Shown piece by piece: positions 46,749 through 56,929 of a DNA stretch of 64,000 nt; within the stretch, counting starts at the first letter, position 1; each line of letters begins with the position of its first letter. The notes beneath the pieces are model-generated. The model did no database searches. It was not told where the DNA came from and saw nothing but the letters and a program-made list of their open reading frames with translations. The position numbers and the translations under genes were made by a program. Location of the stretch: positions 3,720,001 through 3,784,000 of the forward strand of contig NZ_CP013926.1 of the NCBI RefSeq assembly GCF_001562115.1. Reading direction: 5' to 3'. Origin of the DNA: Alteromonas stellipolaris (GTDB taxonomy: Bacteria > Pseudomonadota > Gammaproteobacteria > Enterobacterales > Alteromonadaceae).

Positions 46749-48029
46749 TTAAAATGATGTGGTAGTAATATAGCGAGTGGTTACACCACTCTCATTTCCT
46801 ACTTGATCATCAACATCATTCACCCTTACATAAATCGCTGTATCAGCAGGTAAGGGGTTCAACGGATCAAACGTTGCTATATTTCGAACAACGGTCCAGT
46901 TACCTGAAATTGTGTCTGAACTGGAATAAACACGTATGTCGTTCGCCCTTATCTCAGTTAAAAATCTTTCAGCATCAATGGGTTCATCAAACTCAACACT
47001 AATATTTGTCGTTAACGAAACATCAGTGGTATAAGCCTCTGGCGTGAAGCTTACAATCCTTGGTGCGGATGTATCTACACTGTCACCTGTAGTGAAGGCC
47101 AGTTGAAAATCAGCCATCTTGTTTAGGCTTAAGTCACAAACATTTTTAAGCTGCAGTGCGTAATTTGATACAGCTTTTAAATTAGTAGTGGGTGTGACAA
47201 GTAAGGTTAATTGATCTGAACTCAGGCCTACATTTATAGGAACTAAGCCATCTAGATCACTTAGCAATACATTACTCGAGGTTACGCAGAGAGGGTTAGC
47301 CTTTTCTGACAGCGTAACTCTCAATTGGATGTTGGTTGCAACCTCATTTTGGCTTCCACTTAAATTATGATTCTTCACTTCTATAGCTACATCATCTTCC
47401 GCATCACCGCTGTAAAAATAAAAGGATGTATAAGGTAGCCGGTTTCCAGCTAAATCATAGAGGTTTTCCCCATACCCAAAATAAACGCGGTATCGGTTAT
47501 TTGCTTCAAAATTATCGGATGGCGTTAACCTTGCCGTTTGGCCATCTTCACTTAGTAATAACGAAGCAAGTATTGGAAGACCATCTCCATCAACGTCAAT
47601 CACATAGAATGAACCACTGGTGAGTAAAGTAGGGTCTAATTCATCACTCACTTTGAACTCGATAACCGCATTAAGTGGTACATCAGTCGCATTACTAGAT
47701 GGAGAGTACGTCACTATATTACCTGCTATTGAGTCAACAAAACCACCTGTAGTGAACGAGACTGTAACTGGAGTCACAGTATTTCCTGACAAATCAGGAG
47801 ATTGGCCAATATTCAAAGTATACGTAGTATTAATACCCATCAGCTGTTTAGGGATCAACGTCAACAGTGTTCTGTCACTGTTCCAGCTATAATTCACTGG
47901 CACAGATTCTCCTAGTGACGTCAGGAACACTAACTCAGATTCTAAGGAAGACATCGGCTCACTAAATCTCACGCGCAGTCTGGCATTCAGTGGAACTTCG
48001 GTTTGTCCTTCCGTTACTGATGTACTCAA
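46749..48029 (-). pseudogene. 3' fragment of a split Ig-like (SbsA/Big_5) protein gene
   Basis: A frame of about 426 residues made of three or four SbsA-type Ig-like domains (motifs such as VPLNARLRVRFSEPM, NTTYTLNIGQSPDLSGNTV). It has no signal peptide, and the only start is an internal TTG with no ribosome-binding site. Read upstream in its own frame, the sequence continues as EADYVKPTVLSTSVTEG and runs directly into the end of the preceding 1271-residue frame, which stops ten bases away. The two were very probably one gene. If a product is made, it would need reinitiation or frameshifting. Confidence 0.75.
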
Positions 48030-48039
48030 AACGGTAGGC

Positions 48040-51000
48040 TTAACATAATCCGCTTCGGATCAGACTTATTCGTTGTCCATCATTGCTGAGACTAACCTCT
48101 GCACTGACACGTGCGCGGGTGCCGTCGTAATCAAGCAGATAAACTTCATTTCCTGTTACCGTTGTAGGATCAAGTCGCCCGCTAATAGAAAAATCAAGAA
48201 TCGCATTGAGTGGAGTTTCACGATCGTTGCTTTTGGGAGAAGTCCCTGTGATTGACTCTGAAGCTGTATCTGTCTCAGAGGTAGTAGTAAAACCAATCGT
48301 CTTAGACTGTTGTAAGAAATTTCCGCTTAAATCTGTTACTAAATCGACAAATAATTCATAACTCGTATTGGGTTCCAGCATCAACCTAGGCGTTAAACTC
48401 ACAACGGTATTATTGTCGCTAATTGCTGTATCAACAGCAACTTCATTACCATTGAGTAGTAACTTAGTGTTATCTAGCGTAAGGCTATTTACTGCTTCAT
48501 CGAAGCGCACGCGAATGCGTGCATTTATCGGTACATCTGACTGCTCGTCCAAAACACTTGTCGCTATTATTTGGGGCCCAGTAGCGTCAGTATCAAAGCT
48601 TGTGGTGAAATAGTAATTGGTATTGTAGAGTGTGTTACCGAAGAGGTCTTTAATCTGACTCGTTAACACTATTTGATGTTGCCGCCCAACCAAAAAGGCA
48701 ACGTTAGGCGCAAAGGTGAGCGATTGATTGTCATCTAAAAGCGTTGTCACGCCATCTATGCGAAGCCCTGTTGTTCTATCCACCACATAAAGTGCATTTT
48801 CATCAATTGTTAGTGGATCTATTCGCTCGCTTAAAACCACTGTTATAGACGCATTTACTGGCACACCAGTGCTATTTGCTGTGGGTGTTACTGAAATGAC
48901 TGTGGGGCGATCAGTATCAACCGTATTCCCTGTTTCAAAGCTAAACTGATAATCTTCAACAATTGGATTGCCAGCAATATCTTTAACACCAGCAACTACA
49001 ACAGTGTAATTCGTATAGTCTTTTAGCAGGTCACTCGCAGTAAATGACAGTGTTGTACCGCCATTCGTTAACCTCAATGAACCAGGCACTTCCAGCAAAC
49101 CATCTTCTAATATACTTAACGCACCACTTTTCACAGATTTGGCAAGTAAAGGCTCATTGAATACAACTTCTACTGGCGTATTTTCTGCCTGATCCGTTAC
49201 ACCATTCTCGGGTGAAGTCGCGGTAACAAATGGTGCCTCTGTGTCTGGATTTCTGGGATCGGTACCATTAAGTAATTCTTCACCATCGTTTAATCCATCG
49301 CTATCAGAATCAACGTTATTTGGGTCAATACCCCTAGCAATTTCCTCTCCATCTAATACACCATCGTTATCGCTATCTGCATCATTAGGATCTGTATGCC
49401 AGACATCAACTTCTTCGTTGTCACCTAAACCATCGTTGTCGCCATCAGGCTGAACCTCTACGAGATGAGGAGAGCTTTCAGCTGAGTTACTTCCATAGTC
49501 AAACACTTTAGCAACTATAGTGAGCACACGTTCATCAGAGACAACCGTATAGGGAACTTGATAAGGATAAGTTGAGTCTTCCGCAACTTTATTACCGTTA
49601 ACCCAAAATTCAACTGCTCGCACTGCAACATCATCATTCGCTGTCGCAGATAAATTAATTCTACTTCCTGCTACAACAACTGAGCGATCTGTCGGCCCTA
49701 ACAAATTGACCTCTGGAGCAATGCCATTTGCATCGTTTAGCATACGGTATTGGGCAATAAATAACTTAGTTGTACCTGTTGCCTTATAGTCTGAACTTAC
49801 GATGTAACGTTCTTCCGTTATGTAAGCATAGGCGCTGTCGACCGCTATTCCAGTACCGGCGTAATCACCTAATGAAGAAAGATTAATTGTGCTTTGAAAG
49901 AATGGATTTTCTGCGTCTCGAGTATTTACAAATGCAACAACATTAGGGAATAGTTGCTCAGCAAAAAAGGTAAAACCATCTGCAACAGCAACATCTCGGG
50001 GCACAAAGTCACGATTCCCTGCCACCTGCTGTAACGACACTTCCGCGTCTGGTTCACTTGCAGATGGCTGATTCAGTTTATATGATCTCCACCCTGTGCT
50101 ATAAGCAGCTACGTATATATAGCCATTATCGAAATCTATACTTTTTAAGTTACCGATATTTGAAGAGGTAATTCTTAGCGGTGCTGTGCGATCTGTAATA
50201 TCAAATACTGCAAGTGCGTTATCGTTAATTAGGGCTAGCAAGTCTCCATCAGTGGCGACACCTTTAGCTTTCGATAAAGCATCATTTTCCCCAACAGGGA
50301 TTACATTATTAGGATCTGCGATACTAAAAATTTCTAGACCAATATCACTCGCAATATATATATAATCATCATGCAAGCTTAGATCTTTTGCGAACCCAGA
50401 AGTGCTTATTTCCTGAACTACAGTAGGGGCAAGTTCATCAGACACGTTTACTACAATTAAGCCACCGCTACCATCGGCAATATAAACATATTCCCCACGC
50501 ACTTTAACATCAATTGCGGTTCCACTAGTGTCAATTGCCGAAATGATTGAGGGATTGGTTCTGTCAGCAACGTTGACGATTTGCAAGCCACTTCCTCCCG
50601 CTGCAACATAGGCAATATCACCTTGAACATCAACATTGTTTGCATAGCCTGGAATAGAGATTGCTGACACCGCAACTGGCTCAAACTCATCAACTTCTAC
50701 TGCCACAGTAAATTCTGAGCCGTTGTTAGAGACAATAATTTCAGTTGTACCTTCTTGACCAGCAAAAACTTCGCCGTCTTCTAGGCCAAAGCTCGCTATA
50801 GTTAGGTCGGCACTAGTATAGGTAGTACCACTTCCCTGTTCGGTCAAATCAATTTCGCTACCGTCTAGCATGTGCCCTGTGACACGAAGTTGCCCACTCG
50901 CTTCACCATCAATAGCGTTATAAGTTAAGAAAATAGCAGCAGGAGAAACGGTTATAAAGTTGACCGCATTAGAGAGGTCACCACTGTTTTCGTCATTTGG

Positions 51001-51855
51001 ATCAGAGCCAATAAATATTTCTAAACCATCTCGAATACCGTCACCGTCGCTATCGGCTAATAACGGGTTAGTAATGAAACCATCTTCACCGGCCTCTAGT
51101 TCTTCCTTGTCAGAAATGCCGTCATTGTCACTATCAGCATTGTTAATATCTGTTCCCGCAGAGTACTCTTCCAAGGCTGTTAGGCCATCACCGTCTTTAT
51201 CTTCAAAAGCATCCACGGGATCAGCTGGGTTTAAACCGTTTTCAGTTTCGTAATCATCGGGGAGACCATCACCGTCAGCATCTCCACTCGTTGAAATATT
51301 CACTGCACGGCTTACCAACACACCATCTTTCCGAGCACTTATTAGTGCAATGCCATTCGCGTGCGCCGTCACTAGGCCATTAGCTGTTACGGAAGCGATA
51401 GCAGGGTTAGTTGAACCGTAATTAATGCCTGAAATTTCAGAAGTGACGTCCTGAACACTATCATCACTGTAAGATGCTGTGATTGTTAATTGGAAGGTCT
51501 GATCGATAGTATCTAGAGAAATTGGCGTTGATGCAGAAAAATTTAAATCTGAAGGGATAGGGGCAACGTTTTCGAACTGGATATCACCTACTTGAACTAC
51601 GCTGTTTTGAACAACAGCAAAGTAATCACTCTGTCCTGATACAGTTCTGCCGTCATCTAATTGGCATGTAGCTCGGGCTCTTATCCTACCCATATTGGAG
51701 GGCACATTAGGTAAAGCCCAATAGCCGTCTTGGTCAACTTGAATAGTGCGATTTAAAATATTCACCACACACTTTTCATTTAGCTCTACTGCATAAGAGG
51801 GTAGACTCGAAGCAACTGTCGCTATACACAAAACTACCAGATTCAACTTGTTCAT
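48040..51855 (-). CDS. Large exported Ig-like / thrombospondin type 3 / LVIVD-repeat protein, C-terminally truncated
   Basis: A 1271-residue frame with a signal peptide (LVVLCIATVASSLPSYA) and AGGGA six bases before the ATG. In order: a Big_2-like domain (about 95-190), thrombospondin type 3 calcium repeats (about 190-290, DADGDGLPDDYE, DSDNDGISDKEE, DSDGDGIRDGLE), and a second Big_2-like domain. An LVIVD-type propeller (about 400-700) and a Big_7-like domain follow. Then come more type 3 repeats (DGDNDGLGDNEE, DSDNDGVLDGEE, DSDSDGLNDGEE) and three or four SbsA-type Ig domains. The last domain is cut after LSNDGQRISLIR and ends in four foreign residues. It looks like a cell-surface or extracellular calcium-binding protein truncated relative to its ancestor. 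Confidence 0.85.
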   Translation of the reverse strand: MNKLNLVVLCIATVASSLPSYAVELNEKCVVNILNRTIQVDQDGYWALPNVPSNMGRIRARATCQLDDGRTVSGQSDYFAVVQNSVVQVGDIQFENVAPIPSDLNFSASTPISLDTIDQTFQLTITASYSDDSVQDVTSEISGINYGSTNPAIASVTANGLVTAHANGIALISARKDGVLVSRAVNISTSGDADGDGLPDDYETENGLNPADPVDAFEDKDGDGLTALEEYSAGTDINNADSDNDGISDKEELEAGEDGFITNPLLADSDGDGIRDGLEIFIGSDPNDENSGDLSNAVNFITVSPAAIFLTYNAIDGEASGQLRVTGHMLDGSEIDLTEQGSGTTYTSADLTIASFGLEDGEVFAGQEGTTEIIVSNNGSEFTVAVEVDEFEPVAVSAISIPGYANNVDVQGDIAYVAAGGSGLQIVNVADRTNPSIISAIDTSGTAIDVKVRGEYVYIADGSGGLIVVNVSDELAPTVVQEISTSGFAKDLSLHDDYIYIASDIGLEIFSIADPNNVIPVGENDALSKAKGVATDGDLLALINDNALAVFDITDRTAPLRITSSNIGNLKSIDFDNGYIYVAAYSTGWRSYKLNQPSASEPDAEVSLQQVAGNRDFVPRDVAVADGFTFFAEQLFPNVVAFVNTRDAENPFFQSTINLSSLGDYAGTGIAVDSAYAYITEERYIVSSDYKATGTTKLFIAQYRMLNDANGIAPEVNLLGPTDRSVVVAGSRINLSATANDDVAVRAVEFWVNGNKVAEDSTYPYQVPYTVVSDERVLTIVAKVFDYGSNSAESSPHLVEVQPDGDNDGLGDNEEVDVWHTDPNDADSDNDGVLDGEEIARGIDPNNVDSDSDGLNDGEELLNGTDPRNPDTEAPFVTATSPENGVTDQAENTPVEVVFNEPLLAKSVKSGALSILEDGLLEVPGSLRLTNGGTTLSFTASDLLKDYTNYTVVVAGVKDIAGNPIVEDYQFSFETGNTVDTDRPTVISVTPTANSTGVPVNASITVVLSERIDPLTIDENALYVVDRTTGLRIDGVTTLLDDNQSLTFAPNVAFLVGRQHQIVLTSQIKDLFGNTLYNTNYYFTTSFDTDATGPQIIATSVLDEQSDVPINARIRVRFDEAVNSLTLDNTKLLLNGNEVAVDTAISDNNTVVSLTPRLMLEPNTSYELFVDLVTDLSGNFLQQSKTIGFTTTSETDTASESITGTSPKSNDRETPLNAILDFSISGRLDPTTVTGNEVYLLDYDGTRARVSAEVSLSNDGQRISLIRSGLC

Positions 51856-52009
51856 TTTATTTCCCTAAACCAATATCCTATCCCGCACTTTTTCAAAAAA
51901 TATCGTCTAAAAAACTTCAATGACGATTTAACACTACTTAATTGCCCTTAAAAATTTTGACGAAGTTTTAGTCTTCAAATCAACCTTTCCAAAAATTTAA
52001 ATATAACTT

Positions 52010-53149
52010 TTATTTCTGATTCGAACTTAATATTGGAGCCAATACTGAGTCAGCAATAAAATTACCTTTTCTTAAAACCATATCAAACTGATTGACATAC
52101 CTAACATTAACAAATTCGAAGCCATTCTTGCCTTTATATAAATACGCATAACTAAAATTAACCCTAGATAGAATATCGCTGTCATTGCCTTTTTCTGCAG
52201 CTTCAGCCAACAATCGACTATCGTTAGTTCCAAAAACCAAATAAAACGGGTCTGCATCCAAAACAAAAACCAAATCAATAGGCAAAAGTAAATTTTTTAA
52301 GTATTCTGATACTTCTTTGCTTTCTGATGGGGATGGATACCCTCCTATCCTTTTCTGGCTTTTGGGTGACAAATTATCAATGAAAGAATTCAATGAATTG
52401 GTTTTTATATAGCTCAACATGTTTTGATAGAATGGAAAAATTAGTAAGCTATCGTTATTTTCTTTAAAATATTCTTCATCGTTTCTGCTCATAGTAAGAA
52501 GATTTCCTGAAAACTGCATATAGGCTCCAGAAGGGCTTTCATCATTTAATAATTCAACTTCATACTGGCTTTTGTAATTCGATAAAGATGGGTATTTTTT
52601 GGGCATATAGTATGAATTTACAGCCGCTTGTTTAACTACTAATTCAAGTGGTGATGCCGATTCAAGCTGCTTGTATTTTAACGTTCCATTTATCTTCTCA
52701 AATATGTGAGACGTAGCTATTGTTCTCCCCCGAACATTCACGCTCCAGACATATAAAACCCTTTGGTAGAGCGTTATTTTTGCAATTATCTGTAAGTCTG
52801 AAAAACCCGAATACAAGTTGTTAAATTTTAATATGTAAGACTTAATCTCTTCTTTATTTGACAAACCGCTTTCTAGTTTTATTAGAGAAAACAGAGATTT
52901 AGCATCGTTCCCCCTAAGTGCATCCATCGTTTTCAAGAAAATCAAGTCTTCTTGACTTAGATCTCCCTGCCTAAATTGATCATATGACTTATCTACCAAC
53001 TCATAAGGAAAATTAATATAAAGGGAAGATGGATTCGGCAAGCTATCTTTAAAAATAGAAACTGGAAAGCTAATCCTTTGATCTCCCAAAGCACTTCCTA
53101 CTAAAAGCATATTTAATAATAAAAAAGAAACTAATTTATACATTTTCAA
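52010..53149 (-). CDS. Exported protein of unknown function
   Basis: A 379-residue protein with a signal peptide (LVSFLLLNMLLVGSALGDQ). The rest is a mixed alpha/beta sequence rich in Tyr, Phe and Ser that I do not recognise. The segment is among the most AT-rich coding stretches of the window. It lies ten bases after the 1222-residue protein gene and about 150 bases before the Ig-like gene on the same strand, so it is probably transcribed with them. An accessory to the two large exported proteins is possible. Confidence 0.75.
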   Translation of the reverse strand: MKMYKLVSFLLLNMLLVGSALGDQRISFPVSIFKDSLPNPSSLYINFPYELVDKSYDQFRQGDLSQEDLIFLKTMDALRGNDAKSLFSLIKLESGLSNKEEIKSYILKFNNLYSGFSDLQIIAKITLYQRVLYVWSVNVRGRTIATSHIFEKINGTLKYKQLESASPLELVVKQAAVNSYYMPKKYPSLSNYKSQYEVELLNDESPSGAYMQFSGNLLTMSRNDEEYFKENNDSLLIFPFYQNMLSYIKTNSLNSFIDNLSPKSQKRIGGYPSPSESKEVSEYLKNLLLPIDLVFVLDADPFYLVFGTNDSRLLAEAAEKGNDSDILSRVNFSYAYLYKGKNGFEFVNVRYVNQFDMVLRKGNFIADSVLAPILSSNQK

Positions 53150-53159
53150 AGCCTAAAAC

Positions 53160-56100
53160 CTATATATCGAAACCATTTAATAAAATAACCTTACCCATAC
53201 TGACGCCAAAATCATCGCTACCTAATATTATTTTTATCTCTCCAGTAACCGCAACATCATCAATTTTTCCACCACCAGATGATCCAATCGTACAACTGCC
53301 AACATTCATCGATTTAGAGTAACTGACGCCTGACGTTAAACTTATAATACCGTCAACCCCTGCGCACCCATCAATTGACACACCAAAAACATCATAAGCT
53401 AAACATACAATAGCTTCGGCAAATGGCGATAGTGCCGGAGAAAAGTTTACTGACAACTGGCCAAAAGCACAGTCCTCTCCATCGTTGACACAAGATTCAT
53501 ATCGTTGTCCAAATTCACCATTAAATTTTAAAGCAATAGAAGCTTTGACACCTATACCAAAATCTACACTTCCAGTAAAACCGCCTACATCGAAGCCAAC
53601 TTCACTAAAGCCTCTAGATAACCCCGGGATTCTTCCCTCTGCTTTAACGTCGAGGCTTAAGTTTCCTTTTGCCTCTGTGACGGCTTCTTCAACAAGTATC
53701 CCATCTGAAGGGTTACAGCAAGGCCCTGCTTTATAAGACACTGAAGCCCCCAAACTAGCACTCGCGTTAATCCCCATCTTTTTTAAACCCGCTTCAATTG
53801 CACTTGTAAGAGGTTTTGCTCTGTCTAAATCTAAAGACAAATTCGGACCGTCGGAAATAGGTTTAAAATTTTCAGGATCGACCTTATTTATTAGTTTACC
53901 CCCTTTACAAACCTTGCATAAATTAGAAGCTTCAGGAGCAACTCCATCTTCTACATTCGCCACCTTACCAGATGAACATTCTTTACAAACTTCGCCCTCA
54001 ATTTCAGTTCCATTTGGCTTGTTCTTTACTGCTCCCCCTTGGCACTCTTGGCAAATTTCTCCTGATACTGCAGTGCCATCAAGTTTACTTGTGAGCTCTA
54101 ACCCACTGCATTCCTTACACTCTTTATCCTCTTCTTTAATGTCATTTGGGTCTGCAATTTCTGTTGCAGACCCAGCTTCACAACCAGGTTTTTTACAGTC
54201 ACCTACCACATCATTTGTCGGTATATCGCTATTGTCCTCTTTCGATGGACCACAATATTCTTTCTGGCAGTTTCCTGGCGTTTGTACCTCAGCTATACGA
54301 TCCGGCACAAACTCACAAGTTCCAGGGCAGCTACCAACTTTATTAGAGCAATAATCACACGTCTTTTTCTTATTTTCACAGCATCCAGAACCGCCTGGTT
54401 GAGAACCACAATGCCAACCTGCTTTTACAACACCAACTCCTGGATTAGACTCCACTAAAGACCCATCTTCCGTTACTGTGCCCAAGCCTATCGCAACGAA
54501 CTCTTCCAAATCATGGTCGAATGAATACATCTCCACCTGAGCACCGGGGCTATGTCCATCAACGTTTGGCAATGTTAGTTTAGCTGGAGGATAAAATTGT
54601 GTACCTGTAGGCTGTATGGTCACAATAAATTGTGGTTGCATTCCATTTGGTGGCGCCATAGGTACTGCTGCGGCATTTACTGGCGTAACGGAAACGAAGC
54701 CTTCACGTGAGCCATCTGGAAAGGTTACAGAATCTTTGGCAATGTCGAGTTTAAAACCTGGGAATTTTTCTAAAGTAAGCGAAACGTCTTCTTTACCCGC
54801 ATAAACTGCATTATCTAAATTAAGTTTGACCATATAAATTGGCGAAGATAAAGGGTTTTCGACCCCGGCGATCGTCACTATCCGGTAACTTAAAGCCGGA
54901 TATTCTCCGGTTCCTTTCACCGTCGAGCCATCTGCAATCAAATGAACCGGACCGACAGGTACCGAATCAATTTCGAATCGACCTTGACCATCTGTTTTCG
55001 ATTCACGTGTCGTGCCATCTACTCTGACAGTAACACCTTCTAAGGGCTCATCTTGATTGCTAAGCACTACCCCAGAAATCGTCGTATCTGCGGGATCCGC
55101 TGCTTCAAAACCACTTGCTAAAAATCCAGCCGTTAATGTTTCGCCTTCGGGCGCATCAATCAGCGTTACGTTAACTCGTTGCGCATCCAAACCGTGCAAC
55201 TGACCTAATGTAAGAATTGCACTTGCTCGACCGTCACTATCTGTTGTGGTTTCGTAAGTACCTTTTCCATTTTGTAAAACGCCACCACCTACAAGGACTT
55301 CAAACTTTACTCTCGCCCCCGACACTACATTTGAACCAATATCAGTAACCGCCACTACAAATGGAGATGGTAAAGGCTGCCCAATTATACCGCGTTGATT
55401 GTTGCCTGAATTCACGCTTATTTTGTCACCGATTTTAGCCAAGCCTGACGCAACAAAAGATACAGCTCCATCAAAGCCAACAACTTTTGCCGACACTTTA
55501 TGATTCGCTTTTCCAACTCGAGCACCAATACCAAACTTCGTTGACGCGATACCTTCTGCGTCAGTATCAACCACAACAGCTCTACCTTCATTCGAATCAC
55601 CATAGGCCACTAAACCAGCACCTTGGGTTACCCTGAAAATAACTGCTTCATTCGCTAGTGGATTGCCGCTATCATCTGATACTTTAACTGAAAGAGGCTC
55701 GGATAAAAGATCGCCAATCGGTGCTGACTGATCTTGCCCACTATTTAATTCAATTTTTTTGCCTATCGGTAACTTGTATTCAATATTAAAGCTAATCTTG
55801 TCTGTATTACCTACTTGGTCGGAGGCTGAGACTTCGATGACGTTATCGCCCACCTCCAACGGAACATCTTTCACGACATAACTACGATTCGATACTTCGC
55901 CAACTTGGCCGTTAGCTTTTACATTAGCTTGAGTAGATTCAACAGTGCCTCTTACAATGTCGTTAACAAGACCCGTTACCGTTATTTTGTCTGTATATAC
56001 CACGTCGCCATCTTCGTGTGACTCAAGGGTGACGTAGGGCGGTGTTAGGTCTAACGATACTGTAATCGATGCTGTCTCTACGTTATTATTGGTGTCGACA

Positions 56101-56828
56101 GTTCTTGCAACAATTACATTGTGGCCTTCAGTTAACGCAACTTGAGCTTCAAACTGGCCTGAGGCAGGTGTAAGAGCTATACCGTTTAACGTGAGTGTTG
56201 TAACATCTTCTGACACAGTACCGGTTACTAAAACTGGAGAATGTCCAAAAGTGCTTAATGTGACCGGAGAATCAATGGTTACAGTTGGCTCGGTGTTCAA
56301 TGGCATACAACCATTCGCAGCAACTAAGGTTCCCGACGGCGTATTTGGGCATTCATCTTCATGGTCGTAAACGCCATCGTTATCGCTATCAATCAAGACT
56401 ATCGTTTTTTCATTGTAAGCATTAGAGGAATATGAAATACGGTCGCGACCACTAAATATGACTGAAAATTCAATTGTCAAACCATCTTCTAAGGTGTCGG
56501 TATCACTTACGAAAACAGCATTCCCTGCGCTGGTAGTGTCGGATGGATTTACAACCGTAACCCTTGTGCTACTAATATCTGCAATCTCGAGGTAAAATGG
56601 CCCTTTCAATTCCTCACCACTCACATTGGTATAAGTCGCAACGTATTGCATTTGGCCAGTTCTGCGATCGTATCGCCCTCCGTTATATTGAACTACGACC
56701 TGCTCCGGGCTAAGTAACGATAAATCATCAATTAACACCTCTGCATTCGCTCCAAAAGAGCAAAATAGTGACATCAGAAGTACGAATAAAAGAGAATGGA
56801 GTATTTCTGTAATTTTTAGCCCGGGCAT
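53160..56828 (-). CDS. Large exported Big_1 / carboxypeptidase-regulatory-like / Cys-rich repeat protein
   Basis: A 1222-residue protein with a signal peptide (LLFVLLMSLFCSFGANAE). In order: an N-terminal beta domain, a short calcium-type loop (DSDNDGVYDHEDECPNTPSG), and Ig-like domains. Two invasin-like Big_1 domains (about 355-475 and 475-585; GDKISVNSGNNQRGIIGQPL) and a carboxypeptidase-regulatory-like domain (ISGVVLSNQDEPLEGVTVRV) follow. A cysteine-rich section (about 830-990) has four tandem CxxC-x2-G...DG...C repeats. The last 220 residues are a Gly/Ser-rich beta region with paired cysteines. Domain order recalls the N-terminal part of YD/Rhs-type surface proteins, but no YD repeats are present. 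It is the first gene of the minus-strand group. Confidence 0.83.
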   Translation of the reverse strand: MPGLKITEILHSLLFVLLMSLFCSFGANAEVLIDDLSLLSPEQVVVQYNGGRYDRRTGQMQYVATYTNVSGEELKGPFYLEIADISSTRVTVVNPSDTTSAGNAVFVSDTDTLEDGLTIEFSVIFSGRDRISYSSNAYNEKTIVLIDSDNDGVYDHEDECPNTPSGTLVAANGCMPLNTEPTVTIDSPVTLSTFGHSPVLVTGTVSEDVTTLTLNGIALTPASGQFEAQVALTEGHNVIVARTVDTNNNVETASITVSLDLTPPYVTLESHEDGDVVYTDKITVTGLVNDIVRGTVESTQANVKANGQVGEVSNRSYVVKDVPLEVGDNVIEVSASDQVGNTDKISFNIEYKLPIGKKIELNSGQDQSAPIGDLLSEPLSVKVSDDSGNPLANEAVIFRVTQGAGLVAYGDSNEGRAVVVDTDAEGIASTKFGIGARVGKANHKVSAKVVGFDGAVSFVASGLAKIGDKISVNSGNNQRGIIGQPLPSPFVVAVTDIGSNVVSGARVKFEVLVGGGVLQNGKGTYETTTDSDGRASAILTLGQLHGLDAQRVNVTLIDAPEGETLTAGFLASGFEAADPADTTISGVVLSNQDEPLEGVTVRVDGTTRESKTDGQGRFEIDSVPVGPVHLIADGSTVKGTGEYPALSYRIVTIAGVENPLSSPIYMVKLNLDNAVYAGKEDVSLTLEKFPGFKLDIAKDSVTFPDGSREGFVSVTPVNAAAVPMAPPNGMQPQFIVTIQPTGTQFYPPAKLTLPNVDGHSPGAQVEMYSFDHDLEEFVAIGLGTVTEDGSLVESNPGVGVVKAGWHCGSQPGGSGCCENKKKTCDYCSNKVGSCPGTCEFVPDRIAEVQTPGNCQKEYCGPSKEDNSDIPTNDVVGDCKKPGCEAGSATEIADPNDIKEEDKECKECSGLELTSKLDGTAVSGEICQECQGGAVKNKPNGTEIEGEVCKECSSGKVANVEDGVAPEASNLCKVCKGGKLINKVDPENFKPISDGPNLSLDLDRAKPLTSAIEAGLKKMGINASASLGASVSYKAGPCCNPSDGILVEEAVTEAKGNLSLDVKAEGRIPGLSRGFSEVGFDVGGFTGSVDFGIGVKASIALKFNGEFGQRYESCVNDGEDCAFGQLSVNFSPALSPFAEAIVCLAYDVFGVSIDGCAGVDGIISLTSGVSYSKSMNVGSCTIGSSGGGKIDDVAVTGEIKIILGSDDFGVSMGKVILLNGFDI

Positions 56829-56929
56829 AATGGTTCCGTCCGCTTATGTGTTCAGCCAGTTAGGGTCGTTTTATTTTCAGTTAAGGCACTATATGAGTTT
56901 AAGTTGTGCCATATCAGTCAGAATCTATT

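Noticed and set aside
49240..51260. Plus-strand Ser/Pro/Leu-rich frames opposite the large Ig-like gene.
   Set aside because: They are antisense readings of the Asp/Gly-rich calcium-loop repeats.
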